A DNA stretch of 64,000 nucleotides from Trichuris trichiura (taxonomy: Eukaryota; Nematoda; Enoplea; Trichinellida; Trichuridae), in contig JBAJFE010000062.1 in the NCBI GenBank assembly GCA_037903355.1, forward strand, positions 1,860,001 through 1,924,000, in the 5' to 3' direction. Below the pieces are notes generated by a model that saw only the letters and a program-made list of their open reading frames with translations, searched no databases and was not told where the DNA came from. Both the position numbers and the translations under genes were made by a program. Below are positions 1-12,829 of the stretch, piece by piece. Each line of letters begins with the position of its first letter. The first letter of the stretch is position 1.

Positions 1-2780
1 GATTTAAACTGTCGTCTTCCTCGTGTCTTTACCTTCCTTCTTCTCTGTCTTTCGCTGTACTCTTTGCTTCTCATGCCCGCATGCACATACAGTACTATTA
101 TGCGCAGGTAAGCGTGATTACACGTGCACTAGCATCGATGAACTTGATTATCTTTATGTTGTGTTTAAAGCATAGACTTGGCTATCTCTTTGTTGGTGTT
201 GACAACTGTCAAGGTTAAAACTGCGTAATAATTTTGAGCTTACTGCGTGATCGAGTAAGCGCTGTAGATCGTTCGTTTGCTCATTACCGACGTTATCCCA
301 TTCCGTTTTAATGGTATACTCTGAGACTCGCGTGTTTACCTATAAAATGCAGCTGTTACGAGACGCCTATGCAAGATTATAAAGCTGCAGTCCCGTTTTT
401 GAACAGTGAGATAATATTCGTACGACTAACAACTACAGTTGGCATTTTGTGATTGGCACAAATAGCAGAGGAAGAGTGCTACTTATCTATATTGGGTTTA
501 AGCCTAACGATTCAGATTCAGTGAAACTGTAAAGGCAGCAGTGCAGTTTTTTAAGCATTGCGCAGCAAGAAAAGTCAAGAAGTTCCCTTTCAGTGTATTT
601 CCTCTTTTAGCATCATAAATAACATGGAGGGTGGGATGGATGCACGTGACAAAGAAAGAAAATAAAAGAATTCTGCAGAATTTAGAATACTGGATTATCG
701 ATCAGTTGACTAACCTGCTTTGTAGAGGGCAAAGATAAACAAGAACAATAACAGCCAGGCAAGTGAGGATTAAACAACCGCCGAATCATCTAAAAATCAG
801 CGCAGCCAACGGTCTACATAATGAAAGTAGAAATGTGGCCCAACCCGTCAATTATGCTGCAGGCGACTGTCTCGGTTGATAGCCAGAAGTGTCAGTGCAT
901 GTGACGTCACAATCGGTAGTCTTCGGATACAGTTTCTCCTAACAGGAAATTATTAATAACTTATAGAGTGGATTTGTACTTAAATTGTTTCAGTATTATT
1001 TTTCTAAACAATGTCTTGATTTGTTGCTAAGTTTCCTATGGTCACTACGTTGATCAGCATCGGTCGCTGGTAAGGAATTAGGACATAACTTTGTCGTCTG
1101 TTCCAGTTTTAAAATGACAGCGAAACTTTTCTAACTAATACGTCGCGTCACCAGATAATAAATGTTCAGCTTCTCCCTTTTCCCGTTAATTTATCATCTG
1201 ATTGTAGCATAGATAGGAGGGTTGCACGTTTCCATTCGACATGTCAGCAGCCACAGTCGCGTCGAAATATTTAAAGTCTGACATTGAACAAGCAGAACTT
1301 GCTTTACGCTTCTGGCGGCGGTTTCGCAATTAGCCCAACTTCCCCGTGCCGGTAAGCCGTGTTTTGGTAGTCTATGTATGCTCATTTCTTACTTTTGTGT
1401 CCGCTACTGTGCGCGAGTCTCTTTTTGAGCAAAATCGATTTTTCGAAGCACAGAATTCCTTTGCGAACAATTTGTCAAGGTTGTAAATTTTCAGAACGAA
1501 TTTTTTTTCTCATTAGCCCTTTCACTAGCGTTTTACAGTTCAAATATCCATTCCATCAGAAAGCTGGGCCCACAAGGAACCAAATGAGTATTCAGTTTAC
1601 GTTGGCTGAACAAGATTGAGATCTTTCTCGCTTTTAAAGCACATTTTTTTAAAGTGTTGTTTTTCTTTTTGGTCGTCTTCCAAGTTTCTTCTAATACGTC
1701 AGGTTTTCTATATGTAATGGTCCCTGGTTTGTTGTTCAAATTTTATTCTTTAACAAGGATGATTTCAAACTTGCGGCTGTACTCTATCTTTTAAAATTTT
1801 TTTATGTGACGAATTTTAGAGCAGCGTTTAGCTAGGACAATGCGGCTTTTCATTATGAGATAGCCATAACCGAATTGTGACCTGTTGTACTGCTATCGCG
1901 TTCATTTAGTCGACAAGCTGTTGTGCACAGAAAAAACGTTAGAGGTTGAAGGCAATTCTTTAACTAGGTTAATAAAACTACTTTTCGTATAACAGCTGTG
2001 TCTGAGCATGAACGCGACAGGAACAGGTGTGAACCCATGAACGCCGCCGAGTGACTATTGCTGGCTTTCCTCTTCGGCTATTTAGGAGCTCAGTTTGCCC
2101 TTAGACTTAAGGAAAAGTCTCGATCGTTTCCAAAAGACAGAAGTTCAAATAAAATATTAGCTACAGGAAAAAAGCCTGCGGTGAACCGACCATGTGGTCA
2201 AATAGCTTTGCTTAAAGATTTCCCAGCCTTTCAGCTGCATCACTGGATGTTTCTGATATACATAAATGCAGAAGTTAAAAACAAAGGCTACAAGTAATCG
2301 GTGTTTCCGGCTTGTAAGCATTAGGTTACCGCTCTAGTTGAGCATCATTTATTAATCCTACGGAAGCGGTGTTCCTGAAGCTCAGGTTCAGTATTGCTTC
2401 GCTGGTCTGCATACGATCCCCCAACCATCGGAAGAGTTGTGAGAAAACTGGCACGGAAAACTCCAGTGCGTGGAGGAAAGAAAGATTACGCTTTGAACTT
2501 CCTATTTTCTTTACGAAAGTCCTTGTCCTTGAACCTAAGAGAACAGTCAGATCTGTGGTGTACATGCGTTGAATGTATACCGCATAACCATGTGTCAGCC
2601 CTTCGTATCAGAGCAAGAGTGCGTCTGTTGCGTTCTTAGAAAAGGGATTACTAACTGTGGGAGTGTTTAAGAACGTAATTACTGCAGCTCGTCTTGTTTG
2701 TTGATACCCGACTGTACCTACTTTTCATTGTTTCTTTCTGAGAATTACTGTATGTTTGGAGGCTAGTAGGGAAAGGGACC
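1..2780. other. Non-coding stretch
   Basis: I see no supportable gene. The open frames here are short, start mostly at TTG, lack flanking splice sites that agree in phase, and resemble no family I know. Base composition is AT-rich and typical of the rest of the non-coding DNA in the window. Confidence 0.5.
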
Positions 2781-2837
2781 AATCTTTCACGCGGACTTGT
2801 TCCGTTGGACCTGCAGAGTTATATCTGTTACTGTCAA

Positions 2838-3790
2838 ACATGACAGTAAAGAAAAACTTTATACCTGCTAAAAGAAAAGTCAAAAGCAGAATTAGCATTG
2901 GATAGAGGGAAGTCAGCGCGCTCATTGGCAGAAGAATATGGCGCTAGAACTTCAGCAATCGATTTTTTTATCAGAAAGAAGAAAGAAAGTACCGCGAAGT
3001 TGCTTATGCGCTTGGATGAAGAAGGTTGCGTCCCAGAGCTCACGTTTACAAAGAAACTGAGCCAACCGCATAGTAGTTGTTTGGTTTCTTATTTTCTTGT
3101 AAAGCGCAAGATTCTAACTAAGGGCTGAACAGAGTTGTGAATTCCTTATCCAGCTTTGGTTGGCTGGTAAAATTCAAAAGGCGACAGTATTCAAGAAGTT
3201 TAAATTCAAGGACAAAGACTTTCAGCAGAGGAAAGAGTAAAATTAAAGTGGAACTGAAGCCATTATTGGATGGGGAGGAATAGGCTGAAGGTTTCCTTTG
3301 TAAAACAGATGAAAATTGAATAAATTAGAGAGCTTTCCTGAAAAGCTCGTTAGTTTCTTGCAATGAGAAATTGGCGCCGGGATACGCGGCAATTAAAAAG
3401 CTGATAGCCTCAGCGATTTTTGCAAGTTCTTCTGCCAGGCATCTTATGCCGCTGTTTCTCATCGGGAAAGCAAAGAATTCCGGATGCTCTAAAAACGTCA
3501 ACAACTTCTCGGTTGGGTATGTACAGCAAAGGAAAGAATACAGGGATGATTATTGACATCCTGAAAATGAGTTTTAAAAAGACATAAAAATCCACCAAAA
3601 CTTCACTGGCACAAATGGCAGAATGGTGTGATTTAATAGATAACGCTTCTCGCAGCCTTCTGTACAATCTTTCAACAGAATTGATGTATTTGTGACTGCC
3701 AAATTTCTCCCGCCTAATGCTGATATTTAAACACAGCTAATGGGTCAACGTGTACTTGAAAATCTGAAATGGTTATATAGAAAACAGCTT
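2838..3790 (+). pseudogene. Decayed Tigger/pogo-type DDE transposase
   Basis: Translated fragments in shifting frames match successive parts of a Tigger/pogo (CENP-B-like) transposase. First, near 2890-3000, comes a helix-turn-helix piece with GKSARSLAEEYGARTSAI. Next, near 3440-3540, is the catalytic-core stretch LFLIGKAKNSGCSKNVNNF followed by a Y-QQRKEYRDD segment, where the family has its conserved 'IGK-KNPRCFKN' region. Last, near 3695-3780, is LPPNADI-stop-TQLMGQRVLENLK, which corresponds to the family's 'LPPNTTSLIQPMDQGV' block. Frameshifts and many stop codons separate the pieces, so no functional product is expected. I did not find clear terminal inverted repeats or a TA target duplication, so the element limits are unknown. 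Identification rests on motif order, not on a search. Confidence 0.75.
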
Positions 3791-3799
3791 TTAACCTAT

Positions 3800-6700
3800 G
3801 ATTCCACAGCCGGAAAATAACGTCATGGATGATTTTATTTCCGGGCAGCGCCCGGTATCATTTAGTCCGAGTAATCGATGTTCAGCTGTAATACTAACAG
3901 ATAATTTTTTGTTTGGTTGTTCTTATAACTTTACACCAGCTGTCAGGAAGAGAGAGAAACTTTGTTCACAATAATCACCAAAAAAGTTATTTTAAACGCG
4001 CGCAGTGAAAGGAGAAAAGAAGCTATTAATTATTTCTCAATTCATTGAGAGACTTAGGATTTATGAGTAAGCGAAGTCGAGGAAGCAGCTCGTTCGCGTT
4101 TCCAACAGACGAGCACTTTTCGTCAGCGTTTTCACAGTTATGACCTTTATGATGACGTCACATGAGCATAGAACTCACAGTAGGTAGGTTCCTTCGAGCG
4201 ATCGCCATAAATGGAATAATACGCTTAGGAGTCGGTCGTGCAATTGCGTAGCTCGTTCGCCATGCTGTCAGATCGATATTCTGCTGCAGCGTCCGCTGGA
4301 GCTGTTGTTGTCTTCGTCGATATGTCAAAACAAGATTGTCAAAGGAGTCTCATGCCGATAAGAACCTCTGTTTTTTGCTCACTTCTGCAAGGTCTCGCTT
4401 CGCTGTTATAAATCTTTGTTTTTGTTGTTGCGTAAACAAGTATTAACTACCTATCTCGGCGGTCGTCGGTTACGTTGTTGTTTACCCGTATCTTGTTGTG
4501 ACAGTTAGTTGAGAGCGGTCCGCTTGTGCAGCAATGTAAAGAACGCAACACCGACTGTAGCGCCTGTAATGCAGCGGGCATGGTTTGCACAACCACTGAG
4601 AGAGTACGCGGTCTGTAATCCCTTCCGTTGGCGATATGTGTTCGTTTCCTCAAATCTGTGTACGTTGTCGATAAACGTTATAGCAAATTTGTTATTGCTG
4701 CCTGACGCAGAAATGTTCTTTTCGCAGAAGCAAGTAAGGCAGATAATCAGCTAATTTTAAGGATGTTATTTTCTCTTCTAAAAACTGAAAAATTTCAGAA
4801 TTCCCTACTTCCACCTTCAGCGTTGTAAAACGGAAACTGTACTACACTTTGTAGCAGCGATCCGGAACCTTTCGAGCGTCGTTGATGCGCTACGTTTGTT
4901 CATAGGCAACAAACGGAATGCACACAAACTCGCTTGTTTGTAAGGACATGGACGTCCTAGCTACTCATTGCGCAACGTTGAAGGACGGAGAGAGCGAGTT
5001 CAGAAATCTCTGTTGTTGTTTTCGCGTGAGACACTTTTTGGAAGTCCGTTGACGTGATAATGTACATTTTTGGAACAGTAAACTTCGCTGCGTTACGAGA
5101 AGTTACTTTCCCTAATGCGTTTATCGTTTTCAGAAAGTCACTGTCTGGAATGCGATTCCGCGTGGGAACTACGTGATTAAATTTTTGCTTTCAGAAAGAA
5201 TTTAACAAGTGCGTTTAGCGGCAGCGTCCAGATTGAGCAGTCTGAATTAATCGATTCTGTTTTGCAATTTCATTGAACGCACAAGCAAAACAGGAATTTT
5301 TCTGATTATAGAAATTTGAAATTTATCCTGTTTATTAAAAGCTTTTCCTCCTTACGAGCTAATTCTTGCGTGCCCGTTTGCTGCACAAAGCTCAGGTCAA
5401 ACTACCATCGAATTTAAAGCAGTTTTTAAAAGGAGACAGTAGGCAGCGTTGGTAGATCGATATGCTAAAGCGACCGTACGAGTTCAAACAAGCAAAATAG
5501 AGTAACGCGAGTCAAAATCAAATGGTATGACTTGATTTTCATTTAGAACTGTACTGGTAAACAATGGTTGTCGTTGCTCGATTGAGCATATGGCTTGTTC
5601 ATTAGCGATAAATGACAGGCAACCTGCGAAGAGAGGGCTAATAGATTCTCTCTGTGTTGCTAGCACAGCAGCGGAAGAAATACTGCGCGCTTTTGCTCTT
5701 TGCTTCTTCTAAGAGCAAATGTATGGCGAGTAGAAGAACTGTTTCGAGCTTAGAAAGTATTCTTCTTGAAACACGAGAAATATCAGCAAATTTTAGCTTC
5801 CTTAATTGACTATAGCACAGCTAAACGTGAATTGTATTAACCAACGTGACTGCCACCTAACTAATACAGTGGTCCGAAAGTTTTTCAAAGGATTTCCCAG
5901 TGTATTCTCCTGATTGTAATTCTTGTTGGTACACAGTAAAGATTCTTGGGTGATATCTTGTTAGGGTACATTTTCTGACTCGGAATACGTCTGGAACAAC
6001 TATAAATAGTCAGTTGGTCGGGTGTCCGTTGAAAAAAAGGTTATCGTATAGTTTCAGTTTTTGTTTGGTTTTGAATGAAATGTGCAGCCGCATTTTGGCA
6101 GTTTTCAGTAGACTGTCTTCAGACCATGCCGTTAGAGCTCTGCTACAACTGTTTTGCCTGATTCGAACGACCAGTAGCCAATTATTCCCATTGCATACGA
6201 CTCATCTGAAAGCTTTACCTTTTGTGGATGAGGACATCGTTTTTCCAAAGTTTCTGGGCGGTTTGTGCTTGCCAAGTCACATGATTGCGCATTGCTGTCG
6301 TCTTACTGCACCACTTTCCGCTCTATGCATATAAATATCCAATTGAGAAAAAGTCGCTAGTTTTTAAAAGAACTAATGTCTTAACGTACACTCAACTTTT
6401 TTATTTTGTTAAAAATCTTACGGCAGGGGAGGCTCCGCTGTGGCTAACTTTCTGTTTTTCCAATTTGTGCTAAGTACCCACGAACCGTTGTGTAATTGAC
6501 GCTTAGATGTGCTGCTGCTAATCCTGGAATGGTGGTTTCTGACTACGCATCTCGCATGTGCTTCAAACCTTCGTTTTCTATGGACGGCTTTCGGCATCCA
6601 CCATTCCTGTATTCCTCTCACGAACGCACTTGTACACGTAGGCAGATATTTTTGGTTTTCAGGCACAGTCATACTGTTGGTTTTCAGCCCATCCGACTCT

Positions 6701-8117
6701 GTCCATATCTAAATCTAAGCCAACATATAAGCCTTATGTGTAGGCTTAGTTTTAGGCAAGGGCAAACCAACATGGCTGCCGTTTTCTCTAGGAAGCGAAC
6801 AACAGGCTGACGGTATACTTTCCAAAAAAGAACCTGCATTCTTCAGAGGATGGGGCGTAAAAGCGACAAGAGTAGTTCATTCAACGTCGTTAAGCAAAAT
6901 TGTCCAAAAATCACGAATTTTCAAGCCTACTTAAAAATGTCGCCAAAGCTGTGGCCACTTAAACTCACCCAATAAAACTGAGAAATTTTGAAGTAGACGT
7001 TTCATGACTAAAAAACAGTGATGCCTGTTCTACCTTTGAACAAAACGTTTTTGCTCTGCCTAAGCACAATTAACGGTTTTTTTTCATAATGCACGTCAAT
7101 CAAGAAACAAGCGTCAGCAGTTCAGAAAAGTTTGCAATGCAAATCGTCAGACTACTAAATGTCTTCATTTTTTTAATGTTACAGCAAGATGCTACGTGTC
7201 CATTGAATAATCTGAGGAGCACTAAACGGCATAGGCTGTAAAAGCGTTTTACGTCGGAACTGGATAACCGCTTCACCAATGAGAAGTACATAAGTATATA
7301 TTTTGTTAGACAAAGTAGCTCGGCTACCTTGAAGTTAGCTTACAAACCGGTGAGAAAATTTGCTCATTTATTTTAGGGTAACTATTGATCCCACAAAAAT
7401 TGATGACATTCCTGGGGAAATTAGTAAGTTGATGGCAGGTTCATCAGTTGGGGAACAGAACGCTAATTGTGTGATTCATCGTGGCAATAGGAATTTGAGG
7501 GGAATTCAAATAATTTGAGTTGTTGGATAGCTATGAGACTGCTGAAAGTAACGTAGCCTACTACTTCACTGTATGTTCAATCTGCTTGTGGTATGTTGCG
7601 GGTTACTTCTTCGAAGCCTATACTACTTTCACATTGAAGTCTTAATAGCAGCTCATTTTCGAAATACGGACGAGCAAAAAACATGAATTAATTATTCTTT
7701 ATGTAGCTGTGAGATAACTTTAAATGATTGAAAATTAGAAATAGAAATTTTTGTAGCAGGACGCTAAAGTTAAAATTCTTTTCCGAGGTACCGTTAATTT
7801 CCTATTCAAAAGTATTGAGTCAAACTGCAATTGTTCCAGTTCTTGTCCAGACCAGTTTGAACTTCAAATGTTATTTTAAGTCAGAGAACTGACTTTGCAA
7901 AATACAATAATTTCTGCGAAGAGCAGAAGAGTCTTTTGCGTTGCTCCATTCAAATTTTAAAACTTCTATTCATCAAATAAGCGCGGGTAGACGAGCGGCT
8001 ATTGGTTGCTTGTAAATTTGTTTAAAGTGCAAAAAAATTAAATTCCAGTTAGTCAGCAGCGTCTAGTTAAGACTAAATTGATTCCTTTGTTGATATGTAG
8101 GATTTCATCTACTGCCT
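3800..8117. other. Non-coding stretch before glycerol kinase
   Basis: No convincing gene was found. The stretch includes one copy (about 6.70-6.87 kb) of a dispersed repeat listed separately. Open frames of up to 106 codons, for example near 6.01-6.33 kb, have no domain or splice support. The promoter of the glycerol kinase gene should lie in the last kilobase, but no motif stands out. Confidence 0.45.
6700..6870 (+). repeat. Dispersed repeat with AAGCC/GGCTT hairpin, copy 1
   Basis: The segment holds an arm with CTAAGCC followed about 25 bases later by its complement GGCTTAG, then a purine-rich tract and a 'gaacctgcattcttcag' stretch. Similar blocks occur at about 39.6, 50.3, 62.2 and 63.5 kb. 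The copies are diverged and truncated, and their ends are not resolved. Confidence 0.5.
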
Positions 8118-10967
8118 ATGGCTGATGTAACAGAGGTGAATGTTCCTCTGATCGGTGCCATTGATCAAGGAACCAGCAGCACCCGGTTTGTACTTTTCCG
8201 ATCAGACACCTTCCTGCCTGTTGCCTCTGCACATCGTCAAACGAAGCTCATTCTTCCAAAAAGCGACTGGTATGAAATTGACGCCCACCAAATTCTACGC
8301 GACACGCTTGAGTGTATTGAAACGGCTTGTGCTAAAGTTGCAAAACCTGACTTGAGAGCCATTGGTATTACCAATCAGCGGGAAACGATTGTTCTTTGGG
8401 ACAAAGAAACAGGCAAAGCTTTCTACAATGCAATTGTTTGGTGCGACAATCGCACTGAGGAAAGGGCTGAGCATTTGAATCGAACTTTGCCTGGCATCGT
8501 TAAGCGGAAGGCAACTAGGAAAAGTGGTCTGCCCATCCATCCTTACTTTTCAGCGTTGAAAATTCGTTGGCTACTGGAAAACGTCCACGGAGTAGCCGAA
8601 GCTGTTCGACAGGAGCGTTGCCTTGCAGGTAAGGCAATGATTTTATGCAAATTTACAAAAGTATTAACTTGCTTTTGTTTTATCTTTTTACTTTTTAACT
8701 ATTCATATTCCGTATTTCCACTTTCACCACGTGAAATGCCTTAACTGCTACGCTGGCAATACGTAGGGTTAATAGTAATAATGCCCTCCCCCCAAAGGCG
8801 TTTTGAACATCTTCTCTCACTTTCTGCCTTCAGAGATGTACTGATGAACAGTTAGCTTCTTGGCATGGCAGCTAGAGGCTCACCATGCGTTTCGTCACCA
8901 AAGCCTCTTTTGCCTTTTCTGAAATTAAATGGCATCGCCATTTGATCAGGTTAGAACTGCAGGTAAGCTTGACGCTTCCTAGGCGTCCATCCTTATGGTA
9001 GGAAGGAGTAATTATGATATTATTACGTTTCAATTGCCGCTTGTTAAAATGTACCTGTTAATCTTTTATTCTAGGGGACGTGGTAAGCATGTACGCGTTC
9101 ATGTCCTAATTTCTGTCATTTCAGTGATGTTTTTAGGCATGAATCCAGACTGATTGATTTTCTACCAAAATTACCGTTAGTGAGTGGTTGGTAGGCACAG
9201 TTGCACCACATTTTGCAGTAGCTGGTGCATCTTGTGAGCTGAAGTTTTATCTTCATTCTCATAGCACTGACGATCTAATTCCAAGAACACTGCTGGAATT
9301 AGCCAGATTCATTGAAATAGAACTGCTCACATGAAAATGAAGATATAAATCGCTAAGTTTTTGTTTTTTGTCGTCCTTGTTTACATCACTTAAGTTAATG
9401 CCTAGTAGCAGTGGCTTTGAAAAATATGAAAGCCTATACTGCTTTAACAAAACTTTCATAAAGACGTGATGCCAATAAGTTGCGCAGGAAGCTAGAAAAG
9501 TTGAAGTCGGAGAAATGGGTTTTCTTATTTTTTTAGTATGCCATCTAAACAGTCACCAATTTTTGCTCTGGCAGCAGGTATGGCTTCCCGAATCGACTTT
9601 CAGCGCTCATGCTTAATGTTCATTCATTAGCTATACTTTCTAAGTTACAAAAAATGCTATAACTTCCTTTACCTTTAATTTTCGTCCATTCTATTTGCAA
9701 AGTAAGTATTTTCAGACAGAGGAGAGTATTTGATGCCGGACGCCGCTTGCACTGCCTTCTTTTAGGAACGATAGACAGTTGGTTGATATGGAATTTGACT
9801 GGAGGTCCAAATAATGGTACCCACGCAACGGATGTCACAAACGCTAGCAGGACATTGCTGATGAACCTGCATACCCTAAAATGGGATAACTATCTGCTCA
9901 GCTTGTTCGACATCCCAGTTCATATTTTACCGGAGATAAAAAGTTGCTCCGAATTATATGGAAATGTCAAGCTGGACATCGTAGCTAAGGGAGTTCCAAT
10001 TTATGGTTGTCTGGGAGACCAGCAGGCTGCCTTGGTTGGACAGCAGTGCTATAAGCCAGGAGATGTAAAGTGTACTTACGGCACGGGCGGTTTTATTCTA
10101 TGTAACACTGGCGAAGTCCCGGTCTCTTCTCGCCATGGCCTTCTAACGACGGTGGCTTATCAGATAGGGCCAAATAATCCCCCTTGTTATGCACTGGAAG
10201 GGTCAGTAGCAGTTGCCGGCGGGTTGATGCGTTGGCTTCAAGACAACCTGGGCATTATCAAGTCCGTTGATGAAATTGAAAAACTTGCAAACAGCGTACC
10301 CAGTAGGTCAGCAGTGATAAAATCTTTGAATACATTTTTTAACGATTTTGTAGATACGGCTGGTGTGTACATTGTTCCAGCATTTGCTGGCTTGTATGCT
10401 CCTTATTGGGATGCGTCTGCACGTGGCATTATTTGCGGTTTGACTCATGCCGCGACAAAAGCTCACCTGGTCCGTGCCTCACTAGAGTCTGTATGCTTTC
10501 AGACGTACGACATACTGATTGCAATGCAAGTCGACTATCCCAAGGCTCACCTGAAACGACTTAGAGTCGACGGAAAAATGGTTAAAGACAACTTGTTCTT
10601 GCAGCTGCAATCGGATATTGCCTTCACAACGGTCGTTCGCTCGAAACTTGTCGAGGGAACGGCGCTCGGTGCAGCCCTGATGGCTGCATCAGGAACAGGC
10701 CTTTACAATTTCAAAAAGTCAGACCTTGCCGACCTTTGGAACAAACACAACGAGCATTTCGAACCGAAAATCAAAACCGAAGAGCGAGAGAAGCGCCTGC
10801 GTTTATGGAAGAAAGCGGTCGAAAAATCAATGGGATGGATAGATGAGTCGAAGGATGAGCTATCCAGTTTGATTACAAACAAGTTATTCAGTCCGTGCCT
10901 GATCGGGATAGCGGCAGGAATCTCAGCCATTTGTTTTCTCCACTTTGGTTCGCGTAAATGCCGCTGA
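8118..10967 (+). CDS. GK: Glycerol kinase (two exons) with C-terminal anchor
   Basis: ATP-dependent glycerol kinase makes glycerol-3-phosphate from glycerol. Coding exons are 8118-8628 and 9766-10967. The donor GTAAGG and acceptor TTTTAG join in phase 1 to give 570 residues. The N-terminus has the phosphate-binding GAIDQGTSSTR. The region ITNQRETIVLWDK-ETGKA and VWCDNRT follows, then GTIDSWLIWNLTGG across the splice, the GDQQAALVGQ and KCTYGTG blocks, and the C-terminal FGGY-family segment GTALGAALMAASGTG. In 'RVDGKMVKDN' a lysine stands where FGGY kinases usually have the second glycine of DGG. The last about 22 residues are hydrophobic (LIGIAAGISAICFLHFG) and end in RKCR, like a tail anchor. 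Some vertebrate GK isoforms have a C-terminal hydrophobic tail that binds the mitochondrial outer membrane; the same role here is inferred. The 1,137-bp intron shows no gene. Confidence 0.95.
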
Positions 10968-12426
10968 AAGTTCTTGTTGCTAGTGCTTTTTTGTTCGGCG
11001 TCCAGAAGTAAAGCAAGTAACCTAAGATTTAGAGCTAACTCGCTGAAATTGTTAATGCAAATAATCAAGCGTTTTGTCATTTCCAGAGGTGCTAGCTAAG
11101 GTTTGTATTTGCTTAAAATTATCCGCTGCTTACGAAAGAATACAAATATAAAAAATAAGCAGTTCTTAGGATTAAAGTACCTGCGAATCTTTCATCAATA
11201 ACTTTTACTTGACGCGGGGCATAAAATCGCGCGAAATTGGTAAGCCTGAAGGCGCAGAATCAATCTTCCAAAAATTCAGTCACTGCAAAGCTGTTTACTA
11301 ACATCAGTATACTAGGTGCTCCAAAAGGGTTTAACTTTTAATGGCCGCGATGAAGCGCGACGTGCAGATCAGATTGTTAAACATGAAATCGAGATGGCGC
11401 TATTGGTGCTTACTGAGAATTGCTGGGCTCATTGATAAGAACTTAATGCGAACGACTGAAAGACAAAAAGCATAGCCAAACTAGCAGGCGAAAGCATAGA
11501 ACTCAGGGAAAAAGATCAGGCAAATATAACTACGAATGCACACGTCGTGAAATGTGCAATTGCTAATTGGCAATTTTTAAAAAGAAAAGAGTGCACAATG
11601 TTGTTCATGTTAATCTGTTTGCTCGGAAAGTCTCAGAAGTGAATTTGTATTAACAATAAGGCCACTATCTTGACACGTACGTAATGAAAATAAATCTGTT
11701 TAAATATGAGCTCTCAATCGGCCGTGCAAACAGCAAACTGAAAGGCTATCAACAGCGGTAGCAACCAAAAAGTCCCAAAAAGGGCAGCGAGAAAAAATAC
11801 AGTATACCAAAAAAAGTTGACAGGTTCCAATGCAGTGTTTGATGTTTCAAAAATGCGCCAGAAAAACTGCTGAATCAATAATTTCGATAAGTTGTTCCTT
11901 CAGTAGACACTGAGTGAACTTGTATTAAGCAGGCGGCATATGGGTGTGCAAAATCCTTGAGTGAATCTGCAATAAATAGATGGTTAATCGATTACTGTAG
12001 CGCTGGCGTTACTAAGGCGGAAAAAACTATCCTTATGGGAATTCTAGTTGTCTTCGTAATCCACCATGTTTAAATGCAATAACCGTTCACTTCAGCGCCA
12101 GTCACTTATTAGAAGTTTTGGAACGACGCTAAACACGAGACGATGTCAATCCTGAAAGCTTTAATAAATAGTTTAGGCTGAAGACCTTCGCATGAAGTCT
12201 TCTGCAAATTTTCAACAAAGCCATAGCATCAATTCCAGTTTTTATTCCATCAAAGTTTCTTCAACCATCCAGGAAAGCGTTAGTTCTTTGGTTTGTATAC
12301 AGAAGCTGAGCTGTTCTGACTACACCTTAGGCAGATGCAAAATTTCTAGCCTTTGTTTTATTCATGCACCATAATTTAGTGCTTAATCTCTGGTATATTA
12401 ATGTGCACAAATAAGGCGTTTGTTAA
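10968..12426. other. Intergenic, no gene seen
   Basis: This stretch is AT-rich and lies between glycerol kinase and the Penelope-like element. It contains scattered AATAAA-like hexamers that may serve glycerol kinase 3' processing. I support no coding region here. Confidence 0.45.
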
Positions 12427-12489
12427 AGCTCATAAAATCGTAATGCAAGAGTTTTATTACAGAATTATTCCCGTTTAATGTGATAAATT

Positions 12490-12530
12490 GCTCCGGAGCT
12501 TTCGGGTCGACCGAGACCCGTCTTCAGCGG
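12490..12530 (-). ncRNA. Hammerhead-ribozyme-like motif in the Penelope 3' region
   Basis: On the minus strand the sequence reads CTGAAGA, then a 6-bp stem (CGGGTC with GACCCG) around a 6-base loop, then AAAG and the palindrome GCTCCGGAGC. Type I hammerhead ribozymes are established components of Penelope-like retroelements. The CUGANGA and GAAA core elements are present, but one extra C follows CUGAAGA and the expected U-H cleavage dinucleotide after stem III is not obvious. Activity is therefore uncertain. Confidence 0.4.
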
Positions 12531-12829
12531 TTGTGAGCTATGGATATAACTTGTGCGCGTGACTTGAGTCCTCTGTCGTTTTCATGGCTTAAAGCGGGTG
12601 TTTTAAAGTTCTCTGTTGGTGGTTTTTCTGTTTGTATGGTATGTGATTTGTCCGTTTTTCGCATTTTTTTTCTTTTCCCTTTCCTTCTCATGTGCGGTGA
12701 TTATTTTTCCTTTCACTTGCTCCATGTGTTCTTGCATCACATCCGATTATGGAGCAGCAGTCGTAACGCGTCACTATGTTTGTCCAAATTTCACTTACAT
12801 CTGCTCCTTGGTCGCGGTTGTATGTGAGG

